Shown: positions 1-7,946 of the stretch, one piece after another | Position numbering within the stretch: the stretch's first letter is position 1 | Layout: every line of letters starts with the position of its first letter | NCBI GenBank assembly: GCA_051654865.1 | Contig: JBOFYV010000087.1 | Span: 1-8,457, forward strand | Reading direction: 5' to 3' | DNA length: 8,457 nucleotides | Source of the DNA: JBOFOR01 sp051654865 | Lineage (GTDB): Bacteria; Bacillota; Clostridia; Peptostreptococcales; Peptostreptococcaceae | Made by a program: the position numbers and the translations under genes | The notes under the pieces: generated by a model | What the model saw: only the letters and a program-made list of their open reading frames with translations | Database searches by the model: none | What the model was told of the DNA's origin: nothing

Positions 1-34
1 TATTTATTAATTAAAATAAATATAATACAAATAA

Positions 35-70
35 AAAAGTGCTGAGTCTAAAGATAGACATGGCACTTTT
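35..70. terminator. Bidirectional hairpin terminator
   Basis: AAAAGTGC (35-42) pairs with GCACTTTT (63-70). Inside it GTCTA (46-50) pairs with TAGAC (55-59) around an AAGA loop, with a short wobble and mismatch segment between the two stems. On the plus strand the stem runs out into TTTTATTATTA. On the minus strand it runs into six Ts, so it could work both ways. It probably ends a transcript from a gene left of the window and separates it from the 159-residue gene. Confidence 0.6.
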
Positions 71-185
71 ATTATTATAAAAAAATATTTATATAGACTT
101 AAAGGTGATTTAAATACAAACGTAAAATATATATATAAGTATAGAAATTATCGTCTAAATACCAAACATTAAGGATGTGTAAAAT

Positions 186-665
186 ATGAAAATTACAGAA
201 TCTAATTTTAGAATGTTTCAAATTTATGCAAGAGAATATAAAAATTTAGTTGAAAGAAATGAAAATGATAAAATAATTAACATAGAACAAAAGATGAAAA
301 ATATAAGTGAAGAACTAACTACATTTGCACAAGAATTTTGCAGACTCGATAGAGAATTTAAGCAAAACTCTAATACTATACCAGATCCAATTAAGTACTA
401 TATGGATAATGGAAGTGCTTTAAATCCTTTTGATTTTATAACAAATACATCCTGGGAGGGATTTTGGAAAAGATGTAGTGGAAAAGATTTAGAGTATTTC
501 ATTTCATATCTTGAATACCCTATTATTTATCCTGAACATCAAAGTTACTTAGAAAATAATAAAGACCTGATAAAAATATTTAAAGAAGAAACTGGGTATG
601 AAAAAGTTCCTTATGGAGTATCCTGTGCAGAAAAGTTTAACCGAAAGATACTAAAAAAGAAATAA
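186..665 (+). CDS. Hypothetical protein, 159 aa, soluble, function unknown
   Basis: I do not recognise this protein. The ATG at 186 follows AAGGATGTG (171-179) at a normal ribosome-binding distance, so the start is well supported. There is no signal peptide and no membrane segment. Residues about 12-60 are charged and likely helical, possibly a short coiled coil (EYKNLVERNENDK, EQKMKNISEEL). The middle is aromatic-rich (PFDFITNTSWEGFWKRCSGKDLEYFISYLEYP, about 81-111, containing two Trp and several Phe/Tyr), which suggests a compact folded domain. The C-terminus ends in a basic Lys-rich tail (KILKKK). Cysteines at 52, 97 and 147 show no obvious metal-binding spacing. Codon use is typical of the region. 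No clear promoter was found: the 80-170 stretch is so AT-rich that several weak -10 matches (for example TATAAG at 134-139) cannot be told apart. No terminator follows, so its transcript may run into the autolysin gene 126 bases downstream. Confidence 0.7.
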   Translation: MKITESNFRMFQIYAREYKNLVERNENDKIINIEQKMKNISEELTTFAQEFCRLDREFKQNSNTIPDPIKYYMDNGSALNPFDFITNTSWEGFWKRCSGKDLEYFISYLEYPIIYPEHQSYLENNKDLIKIFKEETGYEKVPYGVSCAEKFNRKILKKK

Positions 666-721
666 ATATAGAAAAAATCCTTAATTAACCATATATTTTA
701 AAGTACTTATAGAGACTACTG

Positions 722-750
722 TTTACTAATGTAAGCATATGTCATATAAT
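722..750 (+). promoter_or_regulatory. Sigma-A-type promoter of the autolysin gene
   Basis: A consensus -10 TATAAT (745-750) lies exactly 17 bases downstream of TTTACT (722-727), a 4-of-6 match to the -35 consensus. Transcription would start near 757, giving a leader of about 35 bases before the ATG at 792. The intergenic space shows no operator that I can identify. Confidence 0.6.
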
Positions 751-791
751 TATATTAAATGGAATAAAATGGAAAAGAAAGGAGCGGACGT

Positions 792-2651
792 ATGAAAAGA
801 AAAATAGCTATAGCTACAGCCACATTATCAGTATTGCCATTAGCAGCAGGTAGTGTATATGCGTCAGGTCAAAGTGGTATAGTAACAGCATCATCTTTAA
901 ATGTAAGAAGTGGAGCTGGAACTAGTTACAATGTAATATTTACTGTGAAGAAAAATGAAAAAGTTGATATATTACAATCATCTAAAGGATGGTATAAAAT
1001 AAAGTCAAATTCAGGAAGAGAAGGATGGGCTTCAGCTGATTATATAAAAATTAATAACAGTGGTAATGACAACAATCAAAGTTCTACAGGAAAAACAAAA
1101 ATAGTAAATGCAAGTTCTCTAAATATGAGAAATGGTGCAGGAACTAGTTATAGAGTTATAATGTCCTTAAAAAAAGGAACAAAGGTAGAAGTAATATCAG
1201 AAAGTAACGGATGGTCTAAGATAAAATATGATGGAAGATTAGGATACGTATCTAGTCAATACTTATCATCAAGCTCATCTGGAGGGTCATCAAACGATAA
1301 CTCATCAAATGAGAATACTTCAAAATCAACTAAAGAAGTAACTGCAAGTTCGTTAAATGTAAGAAGTGGTGCAGGAACTAATTATGGAGTGATTGGAAGT
1401 CTAAAAAAAGGTGCAAAGGTAGAGGTAGTATCAGAGGCCAATGGATGGTCTAAGATTAAGTTTAATGGAAAAGATGGATATGTATCTAGTAGTTATCTAA
1501 AAAATGTATCATCTACACCTAATCCAACGCCACCAGAGGAAAGTAAGCCAGAGGATGGTAACAATACAGGCACGGTTACTAAAGAAGTTAACAATAGTTA
1601 CTTAAACGTAAGAAGTGGGCCTGGAACTAATCATAGTTTAGTTGGAAAACTATACAAAGGTGATAAAGTAGGTGTAATATCAGAGGCTAACGGATGGTCT
1701 AAGATAAAATTCAATGGAAAAGATGCACATGTATCTAGCCAGTACCTAAGTTCTGTTAATGAGTCAGGTGGAGGAACTAACCCGACACCGCCACCACCGG
1801 TTACAGGAGGCGAAAGTACAGAAAATGTAAATGGAGCGACTATTAACCATAAAGCTGTAAATTATACTTTAAATGATCATGTTAATGCTCAACTTGAAAG
1901 AGTAAGCCTTGGTGGGAATGTAATAGACTCAAGTAAACCAAGAATGAATAGTGAGGCAAGATCTCTTATGAGCGGCATGGCTAGAGGATTTGTTCCTGCT
2001 GGTAAAGATGATTTAGAATATTTCTTAAATCCAAATAACTTTACAAATAGCAAAAAAGGAATGATGCAGTTTTTAAGAATAGATAGCTACAAAGGTGGAA
2101 TAAGTGTGGATGAACTAAATTCATACTTAAACTCTTTAGCTCCAGGTTCAAATGGAAAAAATGTATTCCATAACCAAGGGCAATCATTTATAAATGCAGC
2201 ACAAAAATATGATATAGACTTAGCTTATTTAGTAGCACACTCAATGTGGGAAACTGCATATGGTAGATCTACTTTAGCACAAGGTCAAACACTAACATCA
2301 TACAAAGGGAAGCCTTTAGATAGCCCTGTTACTGTATATAACTTCTTTGGTATAGGCGCAATAGATGGAAGTGCTAATTTATCAGGAGCAGAAGCTGCAT
2401 ATTCAAATGGATGGACTAGTGTAGAAGCTACAATAGATGGTTCAGCTGGATGGATAGCAAAAAATTATATTAAAAGTTCAAAATATAATCAACATACAAT
2501 ATATAAAATGAAGTTTAACTATGAATATACTTGGCATCAATATGCAACAGATGTAAACTGGGCAAATGGAGTGTCTGGTATAATGATAAAGATAATAGAT
2601 ATGTATGATACTGGAAGTAATCTAGTGTTTGATATACCTCAATATAAATAA
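792..2651 (+). CDS. Secreted autolysin: four SH3b repeats plus C-terminal endo-beta-N-acetylglucosaminidase (GH73) domain
   Basis: This is a peptidoglycan hydrolase, expected to cut the N-acetylglucosaminyl bond of glycan strands outside the cell. A Sec signal peptide spans residues 1-24 (MKRK, hydrophobic core, VYA|SG cleavage). Four bacterial SH3 domains follow at about 28-88, 102-160, 180-238 and 263-321. Each has the ASSLNVRSGAGT-type start, a GWSKIK core and a YVSSQYL end; they should anchor the enzyme to the wall. Linkers are Ser/Asn-rich, then Pro-rich (PTPPPP, 331-336). The catalytic region occupies about 350-619. LVAHSMWETAYGRSTLAQG (480-498) matches the GH73 ALLETGNGTS motif with E487 as the likely general acid, and YNFFGIGA (516-523) is the second family signature. 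The preceding FLNPNNF...MMQFLRIDS segment resembles LytD/Acd-type glucosaminidases. Start: AAAGGAG (778-784) lies 7 bases before the ATG. The gene is monocistronic by its own promoter and a strong terminator. The precise bond specificity is inferred from the family. Confidence 0.92.
   Translation: MKRKIAIATATLSVLPLAAGSVYASGQSGIVTASSLNVRSGAGTSYNVIFTVKKNEKVDILQSSKGWYKIKSNSGREGWASADYIKINNSGNDNNQSSTGKTKIVNASSLNMRNGAGTSYRVIMSLKKGTKVEVISESNGWSKIKYDGRLGYVSSQYLSSSSSGGSSNDNSSNENTSKSTKEVTASSLNVRSGAGTNYGVIGSLKKGAKVEVVSEANGWSKIKFNGKDGYVSSSYLKNVSSTPNPTPPEESKPEDGNNTGTVTKEVNNSYLNVRSGPGTNHSLVGKLYKGDKVGVISEANGWSKIKFNGKDAHVSSQYLSSVNESGGGTNPTPPPPVTGGESTENVNGATINHKAVNYTLNDHVNAQLERVSLGGNVIDSSKPRMNSEARSLMSGMARGFVPAGKDDLEYFLNPNNFTNSKKGMMQFLRIDSYKGGISVDELNSYLNSLAPGSNGKNVFHNQGQSFINAAQKYDIDLAYLVAHSMWETAYGRSTLAQGQTLTSYKGKPLDSPVTVYNFFGIGAIDGSANLSGAEAAYSNGWTSVEATIDGSAGWIAKNYIKSSKYNQHTIYKMKFNYEYTWHQYATDVNWANGVSGIMIKIIDMYDTGSNLVFDIPQYK
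873..1754 (+). repeat. Four SH3b-coding repeats within the autolysin gene
   Basis: Four copies of a roughly 59-residue unit lie at about 873-1055, 1095-1271, 1329-1505 and 1578-1754, separated by low-complexity linkers. Copies 2-4 are clearly closer to each other than to copy 1. Copies 3 and 4 share long near-identical DNA blocks, for example around 1440-1476 and 1689-1725 (GGATGGTCTAAGAT, AATGGAAAAGATG). This indicates recent duplication or conversion between units. Confidence 0.85.
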
Positions 2652-2660
2652 GTACTAAAA

Positions 2661-2692
2661 TAAACCTCTAAGTTATATAGCTTAGAGGTTTA
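2661..2692. terminator. Shared terminator between convergent genes
   Basis: TAAACCTCTAAG (2661-2672) and CTTAGAGGTTTA (2681-2692) form a perfect 12-bp stem around an 8-base loop. It lies 9 bases after the autolysin stop codon and 8 bases beyond the stop of the minus-strand gene. The A-rich flank on one side and the TTTA end on the other let it serve both directions, though neither U-tract is long. Confidence 0.8.
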
Positions 2693-2700
2693 ATAAATTA

Positions 2701-3369
2701 TTAAAGATATCTTCTATATTTAAAATAAGTTTCTAAATTATGTTCTCTAATAACATTTTTTAAATTACCAAAATTATAAGTAGCTAATGCGTATTCCTTT
2801 ACCTTATTAAAAATAAGTTCTTCTGTTGGATTTTCAAATTCTAAAAATGACCTTGCAATAGTCCAAGCTTTTGTTTCTCTAGAAACTAAATTTTTTTTCA
2901 ATGCTAACACACAGTCTTCTACTTCTTGAGGTAGATTTTCTTTCATTAAATCATAATTTTTTATATCAATATCATACTCAATTATTTTTTCTATAAGTGT
3001 AGATAATATAACTGCATACTCTTCTTTTGTATTGTAAATATCAGTATCTAAAATATGACCAACTTCATGAGACACTACAAACTTAGCTATTGATTTTATG
3101 CTAGATGAGGTAATAGGTATTACATAATCATACATATTAACAAAAGCAAAAAAATTATAGCAAAAGCAAAGAAACCCTTGTTTAGATGATAATATAGTTC
3201 TTAGTTTAGGCAGTGCACATATTGGTATATTTCTTTTTTTTGAATAAATAAGAAAAACTTTTTTATTTATATTAAGATTAGCTAAAGATTTTTTTAGTAC
3301 TTTTTTTTCACCGAGTTCGTTGTAATAAATTGATATCTTCCTTATATCAGATGAATCAAAACAAATCAT
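2701..3369 (-). CDS. Putative zinc metallopeptidase, HExxH, ImmA/IrrE-like
   Basis: The 222-residue product has the motif KFVVSHEVGHILD with HEVGH at 101-105: two zinc-binding His and the catalytic Glu102. The run-up (GFLCFCYNFFAFVNMYDYVIPITSSSI, about 65-91, then KFVVSHEVGH) has the beta-strand-then-helix layout of ImmA/IrrE-type (COG2856-like) peptidases. The third zinc ligand is not certain: E117 in KEEYAVILSTL fits an ImmA-like position, and E165 in SRETKAWTIARSF is the alternative. No signal peptide or membrane helix is evident, so it is probably cytoplasmic. There is no N-terminal helix-turn-helix domain and no adjacent repressor gene, unlike phage or ICE ImmA. Start: ATG at 3369-3367, with GAGGCGGTG just upstream (complement of 3375-3383). 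It diverges from polC across 134 bases; a weak extended -10 (TGTTTTAAT, complement of 3407-3415) could drive it. The substrate is unknown, and proteolytic activity is inferred from the motif. Confidence 0.65.
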   Translation of the reverse strand: MICFDSSDIRKISIYYNELGEKKVLKKSLANLNINKKVFLIYSKKRNIPICALPKLRTILSSKQGFLCFCYNFFAFVNMYDYVIPITSSSIKSIAKFVVSHEVGHILDTDIYNTKEEYAVILSTLIEKIIEYDIDIKNYDLMKENLPQEVEDCVLALKKNLVSRETKAWTIARSFLEFENPTEELIFNKVKEYALATYNFGNLKNVIREHNLETYFKYRRYL

Positions 3370-3468
3370 ATTAACACCGCCTCAATTAATAGTCTTGTTA
3401 TATAGTATTAAAACATATAGAATTTGTAGCTAATCCAAATTAAAATAGTAATAACAATAATCTAGATA

Positions 3469-3477
3469 TGATATAAT
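3469..3477 (+). promoter_or_regulatory. Extended -10 promoter of polC
   Basis: TGATATAAT (3469-3477) is a perfect extended -10 (TGn plus TATAAT). No good -35 lies 16-18 bases upstream (TAATAA at 3449-3454 at best), which is tolerated by extended -10 promoters. Initiation near 3484 gives a leader of about 20 bases carrying the AAAGGATGTG ribosome binding site (3490-3499). polC therefore appears to be transcribed independently here. Confidence 0.55.
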
Positions 3478-3503
3478 ATAAATTTAATGAAAGGATGTGA
3501 AGT

Positions 3504-6500
3504 ATGGAAACCGTAAAAGAATATTTAGATAAATTAGAAATAAATAATAGTATATTAGCTAAACAGTTAAAAGAAGTTTATATAAATAGAGTTGTTTATT
3601 TTAAAGAAGATAGAATAGTTTATTTTCATTTAACATCTAAAACCATAGTATCAAATGAAGTACTAGATATGTTTACAGAAGAATTAAACTTAAAATTGGA
3701 TTACTTTAAAAGTATAAAAGTGAAAATAAGATATACAGGATTAGATAGAAAACAAAATAAAGATATTATAAAAATGTACTGGGTAAACATACTTTATATT
3801 TTAAAACAACTTTGTCCATCAATAGCAGGATGGTACAAGCAAGTAGAATATTTATGTTTAGATGAAACTTTAAAAATAAAAATACCTAAAGGCATATTCT
3901 ATGAAAGATTAATAAAACAAAATGTAATATATGTTTTAAAAAGTATTCTGAGTGAAGAATTAGGATTAGACTTAAATATAGTACTAGAGCGAGCAATAGA
4001 TGAAGAAGTAAATATGGAAAAAATAATTAGAAAATCAGAAAAAATAACAACTGAAAGAGTTAAAGAACTTGAGATAAAAGCAAGTGAAGAACCAAAAGAA
4101 GAAGAAGAGGCAGCATACGTTATAAAACCAGAAGTAGATGAAAATATGATATATGGTGAAAATACGAATGCAATGCTAGAAAAAATAAAATCATTAAGTA
4201 CTAGCTCAGGTACCGTTTGTATAATGGGTGAGATATTTGATGTTGAAGCAAAAGAGCTTAAAAATGGTAAAATTCTTTTAATAGCATCTATAACAGACTA
4301 TACAAGCTCTATAAGTTGTAAATTATTCTTAAATGATATGAACAAAGATCGTGTACTAGATAATGTTAAAAAAGGTTCATATATAAAAATAAAAGGAGAT
4401 GTAATTTATGATACTTACCAAAGAGAGCTTTCAGTTACAATAAGTGGTATTAGAAAAGAAAGCAAAGTAGAACGAGAGGACACTACAGAAGGATTAAAAA
4501 GAGTAGAATTACATGCACATACTCAAATGTCTTCAATGGATGCAATATGCCCAACTAAAAAACTAGTAGAGCGTGCTGCTAAATGGGGACATAAAGCAAT
4601 AGCAATAACAGATCATGGAGTGGTCCAAGCTTTTCCAGAAGCAATGGGAGCTTCAAAAGCAAATGATATAAAAGTACTTTATGGAGTAGAAGGATATTTA
4701 GTTGAAGACAATGCCTTAACAATAGAAAATCCAAATGACAAAGAACTATCTCAAACTTTTATAGTATTTGATATAGAAACAACAGGGTTCTCTAACACAA
4801 ATGACAAGATAACTGAAATAGGTGCAGTTAAAATTGAAAACTTTAAAGTAGTAGAGACTTTTAGTGAGTTGATAAATCCTCAAAGAGACATATCCTATAA
4901 AATACAAGAACTAACTGGTATAACTAACGATATGGTAAAGGATAAACCAACTATAGAAGAAGTACTACCGAGGTTCATAGAATTTATAGGTAATAGTGTG
5001 TTAGTTGCTCATAATGCAGATTTTGATATGGGCTTTATAAAAGAAAAATGTAGACAACAAAATATTGAATTTACTAATATTAGTGTAGATACACTAACAC
5101 TTGCAAGAATATTATTACCTGATTTAAAAAGACATAGACTTAATGTAGTAGCAAAAGCTTTAGGAGTACCGTTACTTAATCACCATAGAGCAGTAGATGA
5201 TGCTCAGGCAACTGCACTAATATTTATAAAATTCCTAGATATGCTAGTTAAAAAAGGAGCAAATACTTTAAGTGAAGTAAATGATGTTTTAGGAAAAATA
5301 GACTATACAAAATTAGGAACTAACCATATTACATTACTTGCACAAAATTATACAGGTCTTAAAAACTTATATAAAATAGTATCAGATGCTCACGTAAACC
5401 ATTTTTATAGAGCTCCTAGAATACTAAAAAGTTTTTTAGAAGAACATAGAGAGGGTATATTAATTGGTTCTGCTTGTGAAGCTGGGGCTGTATTTAAAGC
5501 AGTAAAGAAAAATGTAAGTGATGAAGAAATGGCAAAAGTAATAGAATTATACGACTATATAGAAGTAATGCCAATTGATAACAATAGATTTATGATAGAT
5601 AAAGGCGAAGTAGAAGATGAAGAAGAACTAAGAGAATTAAATAGAAAGACAATTGAAGTAGCTCATAAATTTGGAAAAATACCTGTAGCTACAGGAGATG
5701 TACATTTTTTAGATAAACATGAAGCTGTTTTAAGAAGGGTATTAAAATATTCTCAAGGATTTAAGCTTGATGATGAAGAAACTTACCTTCATTTTAGAAC
5801 TACAAACGAAATGCTAGATGAGTTTAAATATTTAGGTGATGTGCTAGCTTATGAAGTAGTAGTTACAAACACTAATAAAATAGCAGATATGATAGAATCA
5901 ATAAAGCCTATACCAGATGGAACCTTCCCACCAGAAATAGAAGGTTCTGATGTAGAACTTAGAGAAATGTGCTATGAAAAAGCAAAAAGAATCTATGGAG
6001 ATCCAATACCTGAAGTAGTTATAAATAGACTTGATAGAGAACTAAACTCTATAATCGGTAATGGATATGCCGTGATGTACATTATATCTCAAAAACTAGT
6101 TACAAAATCACTAAGTGATGGATATCTAGTTGGTTCGAGAGGGTCAGTTGGTTCTTCATTTGCGGCAACAATGAGTGATATAACAGAGGTTAATCCACTA
6201 CCAGCACACTATATTTGTGATGATCCAGAGTGCAAATACTCATACTTCTTTGAGATAGGGGAATATGGCTCAGGAGTAGATTTACCTGATAAGGACTGTC
6301 CAAAGTGTGGTAAACCACTTAGAAAAGATGGGCACGATATACCTTTTGAGGTTTTCCTTGGATTCGAAGGAGATAAGGAACCAGATATAGATCTTAACTT
6401 CTCAGGAGACTATCAACCAGTAATACACAAATATACAGAAGATTTATTCGGTGAAGGGTATGTTTATAGAGCCGGAACAATAGGTACAGTAGCTGAAAAA

Positions 6501-7805
6501 ACAGCTTTTGGATATGCTAGAAAATATATAGATGAGAACAATATACATGTGCCAAGTGCAGAAGCACTAAGACTTGCAAATGGATGTACAGGAGTAAAAA
6601 GAACTTCGGGACAACATCCAGGTGGGGTAATGGTTATTCCTCACTACAAAGATGTGTACGACTTTACACCTATACAGTATCCAGCTAATGATACATCATG
6701 TGGAGTAATAACAACACACTTTGACTACCACTCTATAAGTGGACGTATACTAAAGCTTGATATACTAGGGCACGATGCTCCGACTATGATAAGAATGCTA
6801 GAAGACCTTACAGGAATAGTAGCAACAGAGATACCACTAGACGATCCAGAAACGATGTCACTGTTTACATCAACTGATGCTCTAGGAGTAACGCCAGAAG
6901 AAATAAATTGTCCAATAGGATCACTAGCAATACCAGAGTTTGGTACAAAATTCGTTAGACAAATGCTACTTGATACCAAACCAACGACATTTGCAGCACT
7001 TGTACGTATATCTGGTCTTTCTCATGGTACTGACGTTTGGCTAAATAACGCACAAGATTTAGTTAGAGATGAGATAGTTGGGATAGATGAAGTTATATCT
7101 ACCCGTGATGATATAATGAACTACTTAATATTTAAAGGATTAAAACCTAAAAATGCCTTCACTATAATGGAAAATGTAAGAAAAGGAAAAGGGCTAAAGC
7201 CAGAGCATATAGAGGAAATGCATGAAAATGATGTTCCCGAGTGGTATATAGGTTCATGCCAAAAAATAAAGTACATGTTCCCTAAAGCCCATGCAGTTGC
7301 TTATGTTATGATGTCCTTTAGACTAGCTTATTGTAAGGTACATTATCCAGAAGCATTCTATGCTACTTATTTCTCTACTAAGGCAGAAGATTTTGATGCT
7401 GATTTAATAGTAAAGGGACTGGATGCTATAAAAGGTAAAATTCATGAAATTGAGAGTTTAGGTAATGATGCAACTACTAAGGAAAAGAACATGCTTACAG
7501 TTCTTGAAGTTGCACTTGAGATGTATGCTAGAGGCATTAAGATTCTTCCTGTAGATATTTATAAGTCAGATGCTCAGCTGTTCCAAGTTCCTGGTAAGGG
7601 ATTGTTGTTGCCTCCTATGATAGCACTGCAAGGTGTTGGGGAGAATGCAGCGCTTAATATTCAAAGGGAAAGAGAGAATGGGGAGTTTATTTCTAAGGAA
7701 GAGCTTAGAAAGAGAACTAAGATTTCCAAAACTGTTATAGAGACACTAACAAATCATGGATCTCTAAACAACATGAGTGATGAGAATCAGTTATCATTAT
7801 TTTAG
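3504..7805 (+). CDS. polC: DNA polymerase III alpha subunit, PolC type (with 3'-5' exonuclease)
   Basis: This is the replicative DNA polymerase of low-GC Gram-positives; 1433 residues is the normal full length. An N-terminal domain (1-200, ending in an acidic EEPKEEEE linker) precedes an OB fold (about 235-318). The PHP domain starts at VELHAHT (H337, H339) and ITDHG (370-371), is split by a DEDD exonuclease (about 418-580), and resumes with GSACEAG and ATGDVHF (729-735). Exonuclease residues are D423/E425 (FDIETTG), D506 (AHNADFD), and H561 with D566. The polymerase core has GSRGSVGSSFAATMSDITEV (877-896), a zinc module (C905, C910, C932, C935), and catalytic D961/D963 (PDIDLNFSG) with D1086 (KLDILGHD). 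A helix-hairpin-helix lies near 1366-1390. QLSLF at the very end is the beta-clamp motif. The ATG at 3504 has AAAGGATGTG upstream. No key residue is missing. Two oddities: the usual neighbours are absent, and codon use shifts in the last ~400 bases. It could be the sole polC or an extra copy. Confidence 0.97.
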   Translation: METVKEYLDKLEINNSILAKQLKEVYINRVVYFKEDRIVYFHLTSKTIVSNEVLDMFTEELNLKLDYFKSIKVKIRYTGLDRKQNKDIIKMYWVNILYILKQLCPSIAGWYKQVEYLCLDETLKIKIPKGIFYERLIKQNVIYVLKSILSEELGLDLNIVLERAIDEEVNMEKIIRKSEKITTERVKELEIKASEEPKEEEEAAYVIKPEVDENMIYGENTNAMLEKIKSLSTSSGTVCIMGEIFDVEAKELKNGKILLIASITDYTSSISCKLFLNDMNKDRVLDNVKKGSYIKIKGDVIYDTYQRELSVTISGIRKESKVEREDTTEGLKRVELHAHTQMSSMDAICPTKKLVERAAKWGHKAIAITDHGVVQAFPEAMGASKANDIKVLYGVEGYLVEDNALTIENPNDKELSQTFIVFDIETTGFSNTNDKITEIGAVKIENFKVVETFSELINPQRDISYKIQELTGITNDMVKDKPTIEEVLPRFIEFIGNSVLVAHNADFDMGFIKEKCRQQNIEFTNISVDTLTLARILLPDLKRHRLNVVAKALGVPLLNHHRAVDDAQATALIFIKFLDMLVKKGANTLSEVNDVLGKIDYTKLGTNHITLLAQNYTGLKNLYKIVSDAHVNHFYRAPRILKSFLEEHREGILIGSACEAGAVFKAVKKNVSDEEMAKVIELYDYIEVMPIDNNRFMIDKGEVEDEEELRELNRKTIEVAHKFGKIPVATGDVHFLDKHEAVLRRVLKYSQGFKLDDEETYLHFRTTNEMLDEFKYLGDVLAYEVVVTNTNKIADMIESIKPIPDGTFPPEIEGSDVELREMCYEKAKRIYGDPIPEVVINRLDRELNSIIGNGYAVMYIISQKLVTKSLSDGYLVGSRGSVGSSFAATMSDITEVNPLPAHYICDDPECKYSYFFEIGEYGSGVDLPDKDCPKCGKPLRKDGHDIPFEVFLGFEGDKEPDIDLNFSGDYQPVIHKYTEDLFGEGYVYRAGTIGTVAEKTAFGYARKYIDENNIHVPSAEALRLANGCTGVKRTSGQHPGGVMVIPHYKDVYDFTPIQYPANDTSCGVITTHFDYHSISGRILKLDILGHDAPTMIRMLEDLTGIVATEIPLDDPETMSLFTSTDALGVTPEEINCPIGSLAIPEFGTKFVRQMLLDTKPTTFAALVRISGLSHGTDVWLNNAQDLVRDEIVGIDEVISTRDDIMNYLIFKGLKPKNAFTIMENVRKGKGLKPEHIEEMHENDVPEWYIGSCQKIKYMFPKAHAVAYVMMSFRLAYCKVHYPEAFYATYFSTKAEDFDADLIVKGLDAIKGKIHEIESLGNDATTKEKNMLTVLEVALEMYARGIKILPVDIYKSDAQLFQVPGKGLLLPPMIALQGVGENAALNIQRERENGEFISKEELRKRTKISKTVIETLTNHGSLNNMSDENQLSLF

Positions 7806-7806
7806 G

Positions 7807-7941
7807 TGATATGGTCTCTATAATATAGTCCGCGAAGGCGGTGGTTTTAACAAGTTTTCCTTCCGGCAGACAAGCTGCAAGGTCGGTGCAACTTATTAAA
7901 ATCACCGCCTTCGCTCTGCGACTATATTTTGAGGCATATCA
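7807..7941. repeat. GC-rich long imperfect inverted repeat (hairpin element or structured RNA)
   Basis: Nested arms pair across the segment. TGATATG (7807-7813) pairs with CATATCA (7935-7941), and ATATAGTC (7823-7830) with GACTATAT (7920-7927). The 19-base GCGAAGGCGGTGGTTTTAA (7832-7850) pairs with 7896-7914, with one G-T wobble. AAGTT (7852-7856) pairs with AACTT (7890-7894). The tip can form GCAG (7866-7869)/CTGC (7875-7878) with loop ACAAG. An asymmetric internal loop (7814-7822 against 7928-7934) and a 1-versus-5-base bulge interrupt the stem. The GC content of the 19-bp core stands out in this AT-rich DNA. It begins one base after the polC stop codon. I do not recognise an Rfam family. 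It may be a non-autonomous repeat element (MITE-like), a stable 3'-end structure for polC mRNA, or part of a small RNA. The wobble pair fits RNA folding but does not prove it. Confidence 0.8.
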
Positions 7942-7946
7942 ACTTA

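Noticed and set aside
152..158. CGTCTAA resembling an ECF -10 element upstream of the 159-residue gene
   Set aside because: No GAAC/AAC-type -35 lies 15-17 bases upstream; the nearest AAAC (118-121) is too far away.
6725..6979. 84-codon open frame on the minus strand
   Set aside because: It lies wholly inside the conserved polymerase core of polC, is Ser/Ile-rich low complexity and has no ribosome binding site; it is a shadow of polC.
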